Assembly (NCBI GenBank): GCA_021495925.1
Contig: JAKEKT010000030.1
Coordinates: 1 to 64,000 of the forward strand
From: Diplodia intermedia
Lineage: Eukaryota; Ascomycota; Dothideomycetes; Botryosphaeriales; Botryosphaeriaceae
Direction: 5' to 3'
DNA: 64,000 nt
The notes beneath the pieces are model-generated. The model saw only the letters and a list, made by a program, of their open reading frames with translations, was not told the origin of the DNA and did not search any database. The position numbers and the translations under genes were made by a program. Below are positions 11,851 through 24,399 of this stretch, piece by piece (within the stretch, counting starts at the first letter, position 1; every line of letters begins with the position of its first letter).

Positions 11851-12899
11851 GTTTATATAATAATATATCGCTCTAAACGTTTTATTTAAGCTTTAAATAG
11901 TTTTTTTAGTAGTTCTACTTACTTTATAAAGCGATAGTACTCTTTTAATTATAGTATAATAGATATATACTTATAGATATAATAAGACTATTAAGTCTTT
12001 AGATAATATTAATTTTTATAGTAGTATTTATAGCGCTTATTATTAATAAATAAACTAATATATACTATATAGTTATTCTTATAATAGTTAATAAGAGTTA
12101 AATAAATATTTATAATCTTTTAAAGTCTCTCTATATTTTTTCTTTATAATAATAGCTTTACTTTTAGTAAAAGACGACGAAGTTTTATCTATTTAATATA
12201 AGAGTTCTTCTATAAATAGTATAGAAGACTATAATTTCTTTACTATATAATATCTATTCTAATTTTATTAGTAAATTATATAAGAAATATAAACTTATAG
12301 TATAATAAAAGTTATTATTAAATAGCTTTTCTAGTTATTTATTACTCTAATAATTAATATTTATTTTAAAATTATTATCTAAACTATTCTCTTTCTTATA
12401 AATATATTTAGATTCGTTTAATAGATTAAGATTATTTAGCGATAAGTATTTTTAATTTTAAATAACGTAGTTATTATTATTATTTTAGACTATACGAAGG
12501 CGCTTATATTAAAATAATAGTACGTAGTTTAGCTATAACTCTATAAAAGTCTACTTATATTAATATATTATACGCTTTATAAATATCTTTAAAGATATAT
12601 AATAAATAATCTAAAGTAGTAAAAAGTCGTTCTAAATACGTATAATATATTAATAAAGTTATATTAATTTTTTACTTAATAGAGTTAGTACTAGACTAAC
12701 TAGAACTTCGTAGCTCTTTTTATTTTTAAAAACTACTTAAATTCGCTTTAAACTTCGTATAGAGAATTATATAATACTAAGAAATTTAGTTTTAAAGTTA
12801 TATTATAATAGCTCTTTTCTATATTTAAAAATTTTATTTTAAAGTCTATTAAAAGTCTCTTTTTTAGGCCTTACTAAAGAGTTTTATATATATAGATAT
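11851..12899. other. AT-rich stretch between the Tnp2-like and LINE remnants
   Basis: Strongly degraded. It probably holds the N-terminal part of the minus-strand transposase and the start of the LINE, but no motif or boundary can be defended. Confidence 0.4.
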
Positions 12900-15800
12900 T
12901 TTATATAATTTAAGCTTAATATTAAGGCGTTTCTTAATCTCTTAAAATCTTTAACGTTCGCGTTAGTCTTATTAACCTCTTCGTTTACTTCTAGAAAGTA
13001 AGTAATTAAGAAAAGTTTTTATTTTAACTTAAGTTTCTTTTATTTATAGCTTAATTTAGATAAAATTAAAGTTAATAATTTACTTTTAGTCTATTTTTTA
13101 TTTATTTCTATTATTTCTATACGTTTTTCTTATAAAAAGAGCTTAGAAATCTTCTTATAAACTTAAAATATTTTTTTTAAAGTAGAATTTATTTTCTTTA
13201 AATTCTACTTTATCTTTTCTAACGTAGAATATAAACTTTAAAACTATAAATATAACTATAAAAAACTTTAAAAATTCTTTAACTACGTTTATATCTCTTT
13301 TAATAGTAGCTACGCTAGACCTCTTAATCTTTAAATCTATAGAAAACTTATTTATTTATAAGAAAATACTTAAATAATATATCTTTATAGTTATTTTAAT
13401 CTTTTTAGCTAAGAAGTATAAAGTTCTTAGTCTTTTAAACTCTTACTTTATTTATAAGATCTCTATTAAGAAAACTCTCTTTCTTAAAATATCTTTAAAG
13501 ACTATATAAAAGACTATTAATTAGTCTCTTAATCTTTTTATTAAGACTACGAATCTATCTAAGCTTAAAAAAAAATAGAGATCTATTTTAAATCTAATTA
13601 AGATTATATAAAAATATATTAAAACTAATAAAATTATAGATAAAATCGACTTAATTCTTATTATATAAGTTTAAGTTCTTAAAAAGACCGCGATAAATCT
13701 TATAAAAAAAATAAAGAACTTATTTAAGTTCGCTATTACTATTTTTTTAAACTAGATTTTATAAAAGACTACTTTCGTAATTTTATAATACTTAAAGTCT
13801 ACGTAGTAGTTAATTATAGTATCTAGCTAGTCTACGTACGTTTTAATAGCTACTATTACTATATTAAAAGAAGAGTTATAGATTACTTTTTTTTTAAAGA
13901 AGAAATTAAAGGCCTCTATATTTAAGAAAGTTACGCGATAGATTATTTTTATATTAACTATAAAAATTATAAACTTCTTATTCTTTAATCTATAAAATAT
14001 CTTTAATAAGATATTTTTAAACTAGCTTAAAAGAATAAGATTTATAATTATAATAATTTCTCTTTCGTTAAAAAAGAATATTATATTTATTATATATAAA
14101 AACTTCTTTATTAAATTTCTTTTAAAAAATAAGACGATAATTAATTAAATTATCTCTATTTAATTAATTATAAAAAATCGTACGTAGTATAAAATAATTA
14201 TATATAACGTATCTATATAAGATCTTTTAACTCTCTTTTATAAAAACTTTAGTAAGGCTATTTAAACTAAAATTAAAATCTATAATAATAGTTTAAAGAT
14301 TATTAACGCCTTCTACTAGCTTATACTAAAGATTAAGAGAATAGAGTAGTCTATAAACTTATTAGTTCTTACGTTTAAAATTAAAGAAAAGACTTAAAAG
14401 ATTATCTTTAAATATTTTTATATTTATAGCGTATTTATTAAGACGAAGAAGCTAAGAGAATTAAAAAATACTCTAAAAAACTCTAAATAAACTTATTTTA
14501 AATAAGTTTTTTACGAGTTCTATAAGCTAACTTAAATAGAAGTATTTTAATAATAAAATTTATTTTAGATATTATAGTAGAATTAAAGATAAATCTTATT
14601 CTTTATTAAGAATTATATATCTTACTTTATAAAAACTTAGACTTTCGATTAATTAATTATCTCTTATTTATCTAAATTCTATTAATTTATTCTTTTAATT
14701 TAAAATTTTAAATATTAATCTACGTTTTTCGTTTTCTTAGAAAAATAAAGATAAATTTAAAGATTAAATTCTAGTAAAGTTCTAATCTAATAGTTTTAAG
14801 TATAAAATAGCGAAAGTTTAAGTTTAAGCTATTTAACTTATATAACTAAAAGAATTAAATAAGTAATAATTCTTAACTTACTCTAGAACGCGTTCTATAA
14901 TAATAATCTCTTAGAACGTAAACTATAATAGTTAAGAATTTTAATATTTATTATTTTTAATAGAATCTAGAATCTTTCTTCTTATCTAGCGCTAATTAAC
15001 TAGTAAAATAATTAGAAGAAAATAATCTATCTCTTTTAAATAAAGAGAGTAAGAATATTTTTTATTATTTTTATTTAAAAAGAGAGACGATTATTAATTT
15101 TATACTAGCTATATTAGCTTTAGCTAATAGAATTATTAACTAGTAAATAATCGCGAACTTTAATTTTAATTATAAGATAATTCTATTTAGTTTAAAATTA
15201 ATAGACTATATAAAATCTTCTATAATAGCTACTACTACTAGATTTAATACGAGAAAGATTAACTAGTCTAAGTTTTAAAATATTTTTAAATAATAAGTAG
15301 AGATAATAGTATTTAAAACTTTAAAAAGCTTAAAGTTAAATTCTTTATTAAAAGATATCTTTTAAGACTTAATAGAAGATTTAATTTATTAAATATTCGC
15401 GCTAGATACTTTAAAAGTAAGTCTTAACTAAACTATATTTATTATAATAAATCTATCTATTTTTTAATTAAAGCTAAAAGCTCGATCTAAACCGTAATAA
15501 TTAAATAAGCTTTTAAAAGAACGAAGATAACTATAAAGAGAGACTAATACTTTTAAATCTTTATATATAAAAAAGAATAAGTAATAATATTTAAATAGTT
15601 AAAATATTTACTTTAAAGCGATTAAAAGAGCTAAATATAAATACTAGAATTTTTTTTTAAAAAAAGAAACTCTTAAGACTATCTTTAAAACTATAGCTTA
15701 TATTAAGTCTAAAATATATACTAAAATTCTTAAGATTAGCTATAATATATATATAAGAAAACGTCTAAAAGATAGTTTTAAGAAAAAGTATTTAGCTTTT

Positions 15801-18320
15801 AAAAAAAAACTTTTTTTATTATCTTCTTTTATTACTCTTTTTAACTAGTAAAGCTACGTCTCTAAACGTTAAAACTAGTTAAAGCTTAGTTTAAAAGAAA
15901 TTAAGAATATATATTTTATATAAATTAAAAGAAAAACGCCGAAACTAAACGCTATTATATAAAAAATTATTATCTACGCGTTTAAAGCGAAGCTTAACGT
16001 CTTTAATAAGATTTTTTCTACGCTATTTATCTATAAATATTACTCTACGAGCTAGCGTACGACTATTAAGATAATTTTTAATAAAGAAAAAAAAGATATT
16101 ATAAACTTAAAGTTTTATTAAATTATCTTTTTATTTAATTATCTTAGAAAAGTACTTAAATAAATTATAGCTAAAAGACTAAACTATTTAGTAAAGATAT
16201 TTAATCTTCTATACTATATTTAAATTAGAGAAAGATTAAAGAAATTTATAATTAATATTATAATACTTTTATTAAATAAAGTAGAGAAGAACCGCTATTT
16301 TAAATATAAAATCTTTATACTTTTTCTTAATATTAAAAGCGTCTTTAACTATATAATTAAAGAATAACTTTTAGCTATAATAATTTAAATTAGTATATTA
16401 ATTAATCTACTTACGTAAATAAAGTTATTTATATTTATATAAATATTAAGCCTCGCGTTTAATAAAGAGAAGAAAGAGTTTAGCTTAATAAAAATAAATA
16501 TTTTATAAAAAAGTTTAGTCTTATTTATTCTTTTTTTAATTTATTTTTAAAAGTTATTTTTTATCTTTAAAGCTTTATTTTTTTTTATATTAATAATATT
16601 ACGCTTATAGCTAGCTTTAATAGCTAGAAACGTAATAAGACGATTTTAAAGAAGAAGATAAATAAACTTTATATATAAGACTAGAAAAACTATATTAAAT
16701 TTAATTTAAAAAAGATAAAGCTTATTTATTTTATTTATTCTTTTAAAAAAGACTTAAAACTTTATTCTATTTTAATTATACTTTCTATAAGAAACGTAAT
16801 AGAATCTAAAGAATAGATTAAATAACTAGAAATCTACTTTAACTATAAATTTATCTTTAAAATGTATATATCTAAAAGAGTTAGTTAGATTTATTTAATC
16901 TTTTATTATCTTTCTAGACTAGCTAATATTAAGAGAAGACTTTTTCTTTATATAGTTTACTAACTATATTTAGCTTATATTACTATAATTATAGACTACG
17001 GCTTTAAAATCTATTAAAAAAATTAGAAGTAGTTTATTTACTAATTTAAAGTTCTTTAAAATTTTATTCTATAAAAGATTTTAAAAGTTTTTAAAACTAC
17101 TTCTATTATTTCTCTAAAAATAGAGAGTAGAATTCTACTAGCGAATATTTATTTAAATAAGTAATTATAAAAATACGCTCTTAAAATAAATTTATTTAAA
17201 GAATTTTACTCTCTTTAAATTAAACTAGAGAAGATTAATCTAGATTAATAGATTTTAGATAGATCTATATAGTTAGAGAAGATTAAGCTACTTTTAAAAA
17301 TATAATTTACGTCTTTAAAAGTAGTTAAATTCTTCTACTTTTCGCTATAATTACTTAAACTATTTTACTCGACTATAATTAGTCTTCTAAATAAAGAGAA
17401 GTAGACTAAGATCTATACGTTTAAAGTTAAAAGAGTACTCTCTAATTAAATAGCTATTTATTTTAATATCTTTATTCTATTTACGAATAGAAATATAGAG
17501 ATTAAAGTAGTAGTCTTTAATTTTAGCTAATCTAAAGAGAATTTAATACGCTAAATTTATAAGAACCTTAATTTTAAGAATCTAGTATATAATAGTAAGA
17601 TAAAGAAGCTAGTAATAGCTTTAAATCTTATTATTAGAGCTAAATATATCTTTAAAGATATAAGAATTTATATAAATAACTAGATCGCGATTCTTAGACT
17701 AAGTAAGTTTACTAATACGTTTAAGTAAGTATAATAAATTCGAGCTATTAAATTAGCTAAAACGCTAAAAGCTAGAGAAAATACTATCTCTCTAAAATAA
17801 TATCTTAGCTACGAGAACGTTTTAAATAATAAGTATATTAATTAACTTATAAAAAGAGTAATAAAGTACTTTTTAAATAAAGTCTTTACTTCTCTAAACT
17901 TCTATTAAAGTAAAGTTAAGTAGAAGATCTATAAAAAGTAAAAAATAAAGCTTAAATTAATATTAAACTTACTTTATAAATATATCTTTAGTTTAGAAGT
18001 AGAGTAGCGACTTAAATCTTTTATAAAAGTTAAAGAAATAGTCTTCGTCTTTTACTAGCTAAAGATTAAATATAACTACTTTAAATTCTATCTTTATTAT
18101 CTTAACTATATTAAAAATAACTAGTATAGATATAGTTATATAACTAGATAAATATTACGTTATCTTCTTCTTAATTATTTTCTTTATAGAGATCTATAAG
18201 TTCTTATAAAAGATAGACTTAAAAAGTATTAATTTAAACTTATAAATCTCTTCTTTTTAACTCTAGAAACTAGTCTTATAGCTAAGTTTTTAAAATAAAT
18301 AAGGATTACTACTAGATAAT
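12900..18320 (+). mobile_element. Tad-like non-LTR retrotransposon (LINE), RIP-degraded
   Basis: No LTRs. The plus strand carries, in LINE order, a connecting region with A-R-S-K-P-stop-stop (15,478-15,500; the two TAA codons are expected from the family's Trp-Trp), a non-LTR reverse transcriptase, an RNase H and a C-terminal zinc-knuckle-like tail. This layout is that of the Tad1 group found in ascomycetes. The part before about 15.2 kb should hold ORF1 and the endonuclease, but I could not place their catalytic residues. Both limits are approximate. A (TAAA)n run at 19,021 may be the element's 3' tail. Confidence 0.7.
15240..18290 (+). pseudogene. LINE ORF2: reverse transcriptase, RNase H, C-terminal knuckle
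   Basis: Reverse transcriptase: around 16,060-16,340 the frame reads L-K-F-Y-(Q)-I-I-F-L-F-N-Y-L, then K-V-L-K-(Q)-I-I-A-K-R-L, matching the Y-R-P-I-S-L-L and K-x-x-E-K-x-x-A-x-R-L blocks, and then F-L-N-I-K-S-V-F-N for F-L-D-I-K-S-A-F-D. The catalytic Y-x-D-D box reads Y-I-N-N (16,586-16,597), each Asp changed by G-to-A. RNase H: around 17,480 F-T-N-R-N replaces Y-T-D-G-S, followed by a Val/Phe-rich strand. The tail near 18,120-18,290 keeps spacing like G-H-x-x-x-A-Y-L-x-R and L-L-x-C. All in-frame stops are TAA/TAG. Assignment to Tad1 rather than another RNase H-bearing clade is an inference. Confidence 0.72.
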
Positions 18321-19523
18321 AATAATTAAATAACTTATCTAATAAGATCTAAATATATATTATTAAACGCTTATTTTATTTATTTTTTATATACTACTTT
18401 TTTTTTATTTTCTTCTTTAGTCTCTTCTTATTCTTAGCGTACTTGCCGCGTTTAATTTAGAGTAAGAACGAGTAAGAACTAAAGAAAAATAATTAAATAG
18501 TAAATATTTAAGTTTAAATAGTTATTTTTATTAGTATCTATAGCTATTTAGTATAGTTAGTAACTAAGCTAATAAGACTAAAAAGCTAAAATTTAATTTT
18601 TAGTTAAGTAATCTCTATTTAGAGCTTTTTTTTAGATTTTTAAATTAGAAAGTAGAGTTATATAGCTAGTTTACTAATAGTAATACTTTAGCTAGTTATA
18701 ATAAATAGTAAGTAAGTATTAATCTTAGATAGAAAAAAGCTAAATAAATTTAACTAGTTAAAGAGACTTTCTCTAAGAAGAGAACTTATTTACTTTACTT
18801 TTTATTTTTATTTTTATTATTTATTAGACTTTTACTATATTTTTTATTTATTTTTTTTTATTTTATTTACGCTCTTTATTCTTTTATAAGCTTTTAAAGT
18901 ATATTATTTCTAGTACTTTTTTAAAACCTCTCTTTAATATATATATATTTAAATATATAGATAGAAGCGGGTTCTCTTATAAAATTTTATTTTTAATAGT
19001 TATAGACTTTAGAGAAACGTTAAACTAAATAAATAAATAAATAAATAAAATACTTAATAGAGTCTTATATATTAAGATTTAAATAAATCTAACTAATATT
19101 AATAGATATATAAGAACGCTAGTTCTTTTATATTTACTATAAAAATATATTTATATTTAGAAAGACTAAAGTATATTTTTATTATCTATCTACTTATAAT
19201 TATAAAATTTAATATTAACGGCTTTATTCTTAAATCTTATAAGAATAAGCTATATTAGAAGAATATTTTTATTTAAATAGATAAAACTATTTATCTCTTT
19301 CTTACTTATAATAATAGAACTCTTAGACGCTTCGCGCGTTATACTATTAATAAAAACTTTTAAAAGATAGTTAAAAAAATAAAAGTTCTTTACTTTATTC
19401 TTTAGAAGAACGTATTCTTTAAGAAATAAAATAAGATAATTAAATAATTTATATTTTAAACTAAATTTAACTTTCTATAAATATATAAAGATAACTAGAT
19501 AATTATTATTATATTAAAAGACG
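18321..19523. other. AT-rich spacer, possible LINE 3' region
   Basis: No recognisable frame. It contains AT runs and a TAAA repeat. Between the LINE coding end and the first Gypsy LTR it is most simply the LINE 3' untranslated region plus older DNA. Confidence 0.4.
19021..19050. repeat. (TAAA)n microsatellite
   Basis: Six perfect TAAA units. Some non-LTR retrotransposons end in such a short tandem tail, and the run lies on the 3' side of the LINE, about 700 bases after its last recognisable codons. Confidence 0.8.
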
Positions 19524-20260
19524 CTATTACGAACTCTAAAATATAAAGACTTTATAACTCTAAGAATTAAAAGTCTATATAGAAAAAAATATTATAAGAA
19601 CTAATAAGTTTTATAAATAGTAGAGTCGTATAACTAAAAAGTCTATATAGAAGAAACGTCTATAAGAATTTAAATAAAATAAAAAACTATACGTAATAAA
19701 AAGTCTATAAAGAAAGTAAAATTATAGAGATATAATCTTATTAAATTAAAATTTTATAAGAAATATAAAATCTAGAAAGTAGAAAATAGATATAAAGATA
19801 TAAATATAAGTAAATTAATAGTTACGTTCGCGTAGTAGTAATAGAAGTTAAAAGTTAAAAATTTAAAAGCTATTTAAAGTATTAATATTACGTACGCTTT
19901 ATTTAATTTTTAAAGTTCTAAGATTTAGTATAGCTTAGTACTATAAACTATTAAATTTTTAAGTTTAGACGTTTATTCGTCTTAATATAAATAAACTACT
20001 AAATACTAGATTATAACTAGCTTTTTTATAATATATAAATATACTTTCTTAGTTAGTATCTTAATCTTTATAGTTAACTTAAAGTTCTAATTTAAATTCT
20101 ATTAATTTAAAGATAATTAACTTACTATATATTATATAATTATATAATATCTTTTTATTTAATTATTATTATTTTTCTTTTATCTCTTTAAGATAAACTC
20201 TTTAATTTAATCTATCTACTAAGTAACTTTAAAGCTTAATAAAAAAAGTTTATTATTATA
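19524..20260 (+). repeat. 5' LTR of G1
   Basis: Begins TATTACGAACTC and ends ATTATTATA, the RIP-altered form of a TG...CA LTR. It aligns to the two 807-bp LTRs of G2 but is 737 bp long, lacking about 70 bases near 19,640. The bases before it (GACGC) would be the target duplication; the partner is outside the window. Confidence 0.85.
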
Positions 20261-21462
20261 CTTTAATTACTATTCTTATAAGAGAAGAAGAATAGTTAAT
20301 TTTTAAAAATAGAAAGTATTTCTAGTATAGAAATTACTAATAAAGTAGTAATATAGATGTTTTTATAAGTAATAATTTTTAATATTTTATAATAAAGAAT
20401 CTATTCTAAATAATTAATAATATTTAAAATAAGCTTAAATAGCTCTAAAAATAGTTTTATAACTAAAGTAAGAAAAACGCGTAGCTTAAAAAAGAACTTA
20501 AAACTCTTTAAAGTTAATCTATACTAGTATCTTTAGTTATAATAACTATTAAACTAGTAGTAATACTTACTATAAAAGTTAAAGTTCTAAAATTCGATCT
20601 ATATTAAGATAACTAAAAAAAAATATAGAACTTTATTATCTAGCTTAATAACTATATTTACTTTTCTTATAAAGAATTTATTAATAAATTAAAAAAGATA
20701 CTTTATACTAGTATCTTTCTATATAACTTTATAAAATAATAGTTTCGTTTATATAAATAAAAATAGTAAGAGAAGCCCTCTAGATAAAAAAATAAAGCTA
20801 TAATTAAACTTTTTAATAGTTATTAAGTCTTTACTAAGACTCTTAAGAAGATCTTTATTAATTTTAATAAAGCTTATCTTATTACTTATATTCTAATAAA
20901 TCTTAAATAAAGAGAAATCGTTTAAAACTATACTATTTAATTTTAAAATATAGTCTATCTTATTATTAAGTAGTATATTAACGCGACTCTATAGACGTTT
21001 TACTATTAGAGACTAAAAGAAGAAATTAAAAACGCTATAATCTATTATAATAAATTTAAAAGTCTATTTAAGCTTATTAATCTAGTTTAACTTATAGACT
21101 AATAACGTAATAAGTAATAGTTTAATAAGAAATCTTACGAAGCTAATAATATCTAGCTATAACGATCTTATTATACTTAGAAAAAGAGCGATACTATAAA
21201 ATTAAATAATATTTAATAAAATACTCTAATAAGTAATAATAAGAATAGAGAATAAAATAATAAAAAAAATAGATATACGTAATATAAAGAATAAATACTT
21301 TAGTAAAAGTCTTAATTTAAGAAGAAACTATATATTTATTATAGTAATAAATAAAATAAAACGTATCGCTACTTATATAACTCTAAGAAGAAGATACGTA
21401 ATACTATAACTACTATTAAAAATAATTATAAGACTTAATAAAAGCTCTTTTTAATACTTAAA
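20261..21462 (+). pseudogene. G1 gag, 5' part
   Basis: Aligns along its whole length with 22,270 to about 23,463 of G2, differing mainly by transitions. Gag-like position directly after the LTR; many TAA/TAG codons. It is interrupted at 21,462 by insertion of G2. Confidence 0.7.
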
Positions 21463-22269
21463 TATTACGAACTCTAGAATATAAGGGCTTTATAACTCTA
21501 AGAACTAAAAGCCTATACGAAAAAAAGTATTATAAGAACTAACGAGTCTTATAGACGATAGAGCCGTACGAATAAAAATCTCGTACGAAAAGAATAAGCG
21601 TAAGAAAACTTAGCGTCTATAAGACTAAGCTTAAATAGTAGCTAAAGTCTATACGAGAAGAATATCTATAAGAAATCTAAATAGAATAGAAGACTATACG
21701 TAATAAAAAGATTATACGAGAAGTAGAGCCGTAGAAACGCGATAATCTAGTCGAATTATAGTCTTATAAGAGATATAGAATTTAGATAGTAGAAAATAGA
21801 CGCGAGAATATAAACGTAAATAAGATAGTAATTATAACTACTTAGTAGCGACGAAGTTCGAAAGTCGAAATTTTAGAAGCTACTCGAAGCGTCGAAGTTA
21901 CGTACGACCTACTAAATAACTAGTTTACTAGTTTAGTAAGACTTAGCACGCTAAACTACTAAACTAATAAGTTTAGACGTTTATTCGTCTTAGTATAACT
22001 AAACTACTAAATACTAAATTATAACTAGCTTTCTTATAAGTATATAGATATACTTTCTTAGCTAGTAACTTAATTCTTTATAGTTAACTTAAAGTTCTAA
22101 TTTAACCTTATTAATTTAGAGATAATCGGCTTACTATATATCGTATAATTACGTAATATCTTCTTATCTAATTATTATTATCCCCCTCTTATCTCTTTAA
22201 GATAAACTCTTTAGTTTAATCTATCTACTAAGTAACTTTAAAGCTTAGCGAAAAAAGCCTACTATTATA
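21463..22269 (+). repeat. 5' LTR of G2
   Basis: 807 bp. Starts TATTACGAACTC (original TG) and ends ACTATTATA. It matches 29,176-29,982 along its full length, with differences that are almost all C/T or G/A. No clear tRNA primer site beginning with TGG follows; RIP may have changed it. Confidence 0.92.
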
Positions 22270-24300
22270 CTTTAATTATTATTCTTATAAGAGAAGAAAG
22301 ATAGTTAATATCTAAAATAGAAAAAGTATCTCTAGTATAGAAATTACTAATAAAGTAGTAATATAGACGTTTCTATAAGTAATAATCTCTAATAGTCTAC
22401 GATAGTAGACCTATTCTAGATAATCTATAATATCTAGAATAGACTAGAATAGCTCTAGAACTAATTTTATAAATAAAGCGAGAAGAATACTCGACTTAAA
22501 AGAGAGCTTAAAGTCTAATAATACTAATTTACGTCTTTAGTCGCGTCTACGAATACGATAACTAGAAGACCTATAATAGTATTCGCTACTATAGTTAAGG
22601 TTCTAAAACTCGACCTATATTAAGAAAATTATAAAAAGACGTAAGAGTTTATTATCTAGCTTAATAACTATATTTACTTCTTTTATAGATAGTTTACTAA
22701 CGAGATAGAGAAAATACTTTACGCTAGTATCTTTTTACGCGATTTCGTCGAGTAATAATTTCGTTCGTATAAAAGAGAATACTAAAAAAAACTCTACGCG
22801 AACTAAAGTAAAAGTATAATTAAGCTCTTTAATAACTATTAAGCCTTTACGAAAGCCCTTAAAATAGCGTTCTTTAATATAGACGAAGCCCGTCTAGCTA
22901 CGCGTACTCTAATAAATATTAAATAGAAAGAATCGGTCTAAAACTATACTACTTAATTTTAAGATACGGTCTATCTCTTCGTTAAATAATATTCTAACGT
23001 AACTCTATAAACGTTCTACTACTAGGGGCTAAAGAAAGAAATTAAGAATACTATAGTCTATTAGAATAGATTTAAGAATCTATCTAGTCTTATTATACTA
23101 GTCTAGAAGATAAACTAATAACGTAATAAGCGTTAGTTCGATAAGAAACTCTATAAAGCTAATAGTATCTAGCCGCGACGTCTACGCTATATATAGAAAG
23201 ACGGCGATACTATAGAACTAAACATCGCGTAACGAGAATCTAAGAGTAGAAAACGAAATAACGAAAAGAGTAAGTATATATAATATAGAGAATAAATACT
23301 CTAATAGAAGTTATAATTTAATAAGAAACTATATATCTACTATAATAATAAATAGAATAGAACGTATCGCTACTTATATAACTCTAAGAAGAAGATACGT
23401 AATATCGCGACTACTATTAAAAATAATTAAGAAGCTTAATAAGAGCTCTCTTTAACGCTTTAGCTAGAAGAGATTAATCTATTTAAGAAAATTAATAGAC
23501 GACGTAGAATATTTAATATATTTAAACACGCTATACTTAGTTAAACCGCGTGCTACGACGATAATTATATTATCTACTAAAGCGATAAAAAAGCTATAGA
23601 ATAGTATCTAAAATTTTAACGCGTTTAAGCTATACTACGTAATCGAACCTAGTAAGAGATCGATAAATTTATTAAGACGCTATTTAAGAATAACGACTTA
23701 GTTAATAGTAATATTAAAGAACTTTATAATAGTACTTTTAGTTCTAGCGATACTAGAAGCGAATACGATACGACTATATTAACTTAAGTTATTAAGTATC
23801 TTAAGTAATACGAAAGTATACGTTAAACTAACGATATAATCTCTACTACGACTTAGACGTCTAATATCGAACTAGACCTAAATATCTAGTAGTTTTAAGT
23901 CTAGAAAGAAAAACTAGAAGAACGACTATAAAATAATTAATAGTAGTAACTCTAGAGAGAATTCTCTTATTAAATAATAGACGAGATTAGTAAGTAGCTT
24001 CGCGATAAGATACGTAGCGCTCGATAAAAATAAAATAGACGAGATTTTATACGTCTAGTTAAACTACTCTCTTAACGAGACGTCGTATTTATTAAAAGAG
24101 ATACTTTATACTAGCGCTCTAGCTATAAGAATAATATCTCGCCCTACTACTACTAAGTAATAGTAGAGACCTTACGCTAGTAAAGATAAATTAGCTAAGA
24201 ACGATAGACTAACTAGAGAGACTTAACGCTTTAAATAGACTAACTAGATAATACGACTATCGAAGACCTTATTTAATCGAAAAACTAGACGGTCTCTCTA
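22270..24300 (+). pseudogene. G2 gag region
   Basis: Lies between the LTR and the protease. In several segments, after reading TAA/TAG as mutated Gln/Trp, the composition is charged and helical as in Gypsy Gag. I could not identify a convincing CCHC knuckle. Exact limits and the gag/pol relation are not resolved. Confidence 0.6.
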
Positions 24301-24399
24301 GTTAGAAACTTTAGAAGAGGCCGTTAAATAGGTCTCTTAATTAGATTATACGTATATTAAACGAAATTATATTTATTAAAATAGAACTCTTTAAACTAC

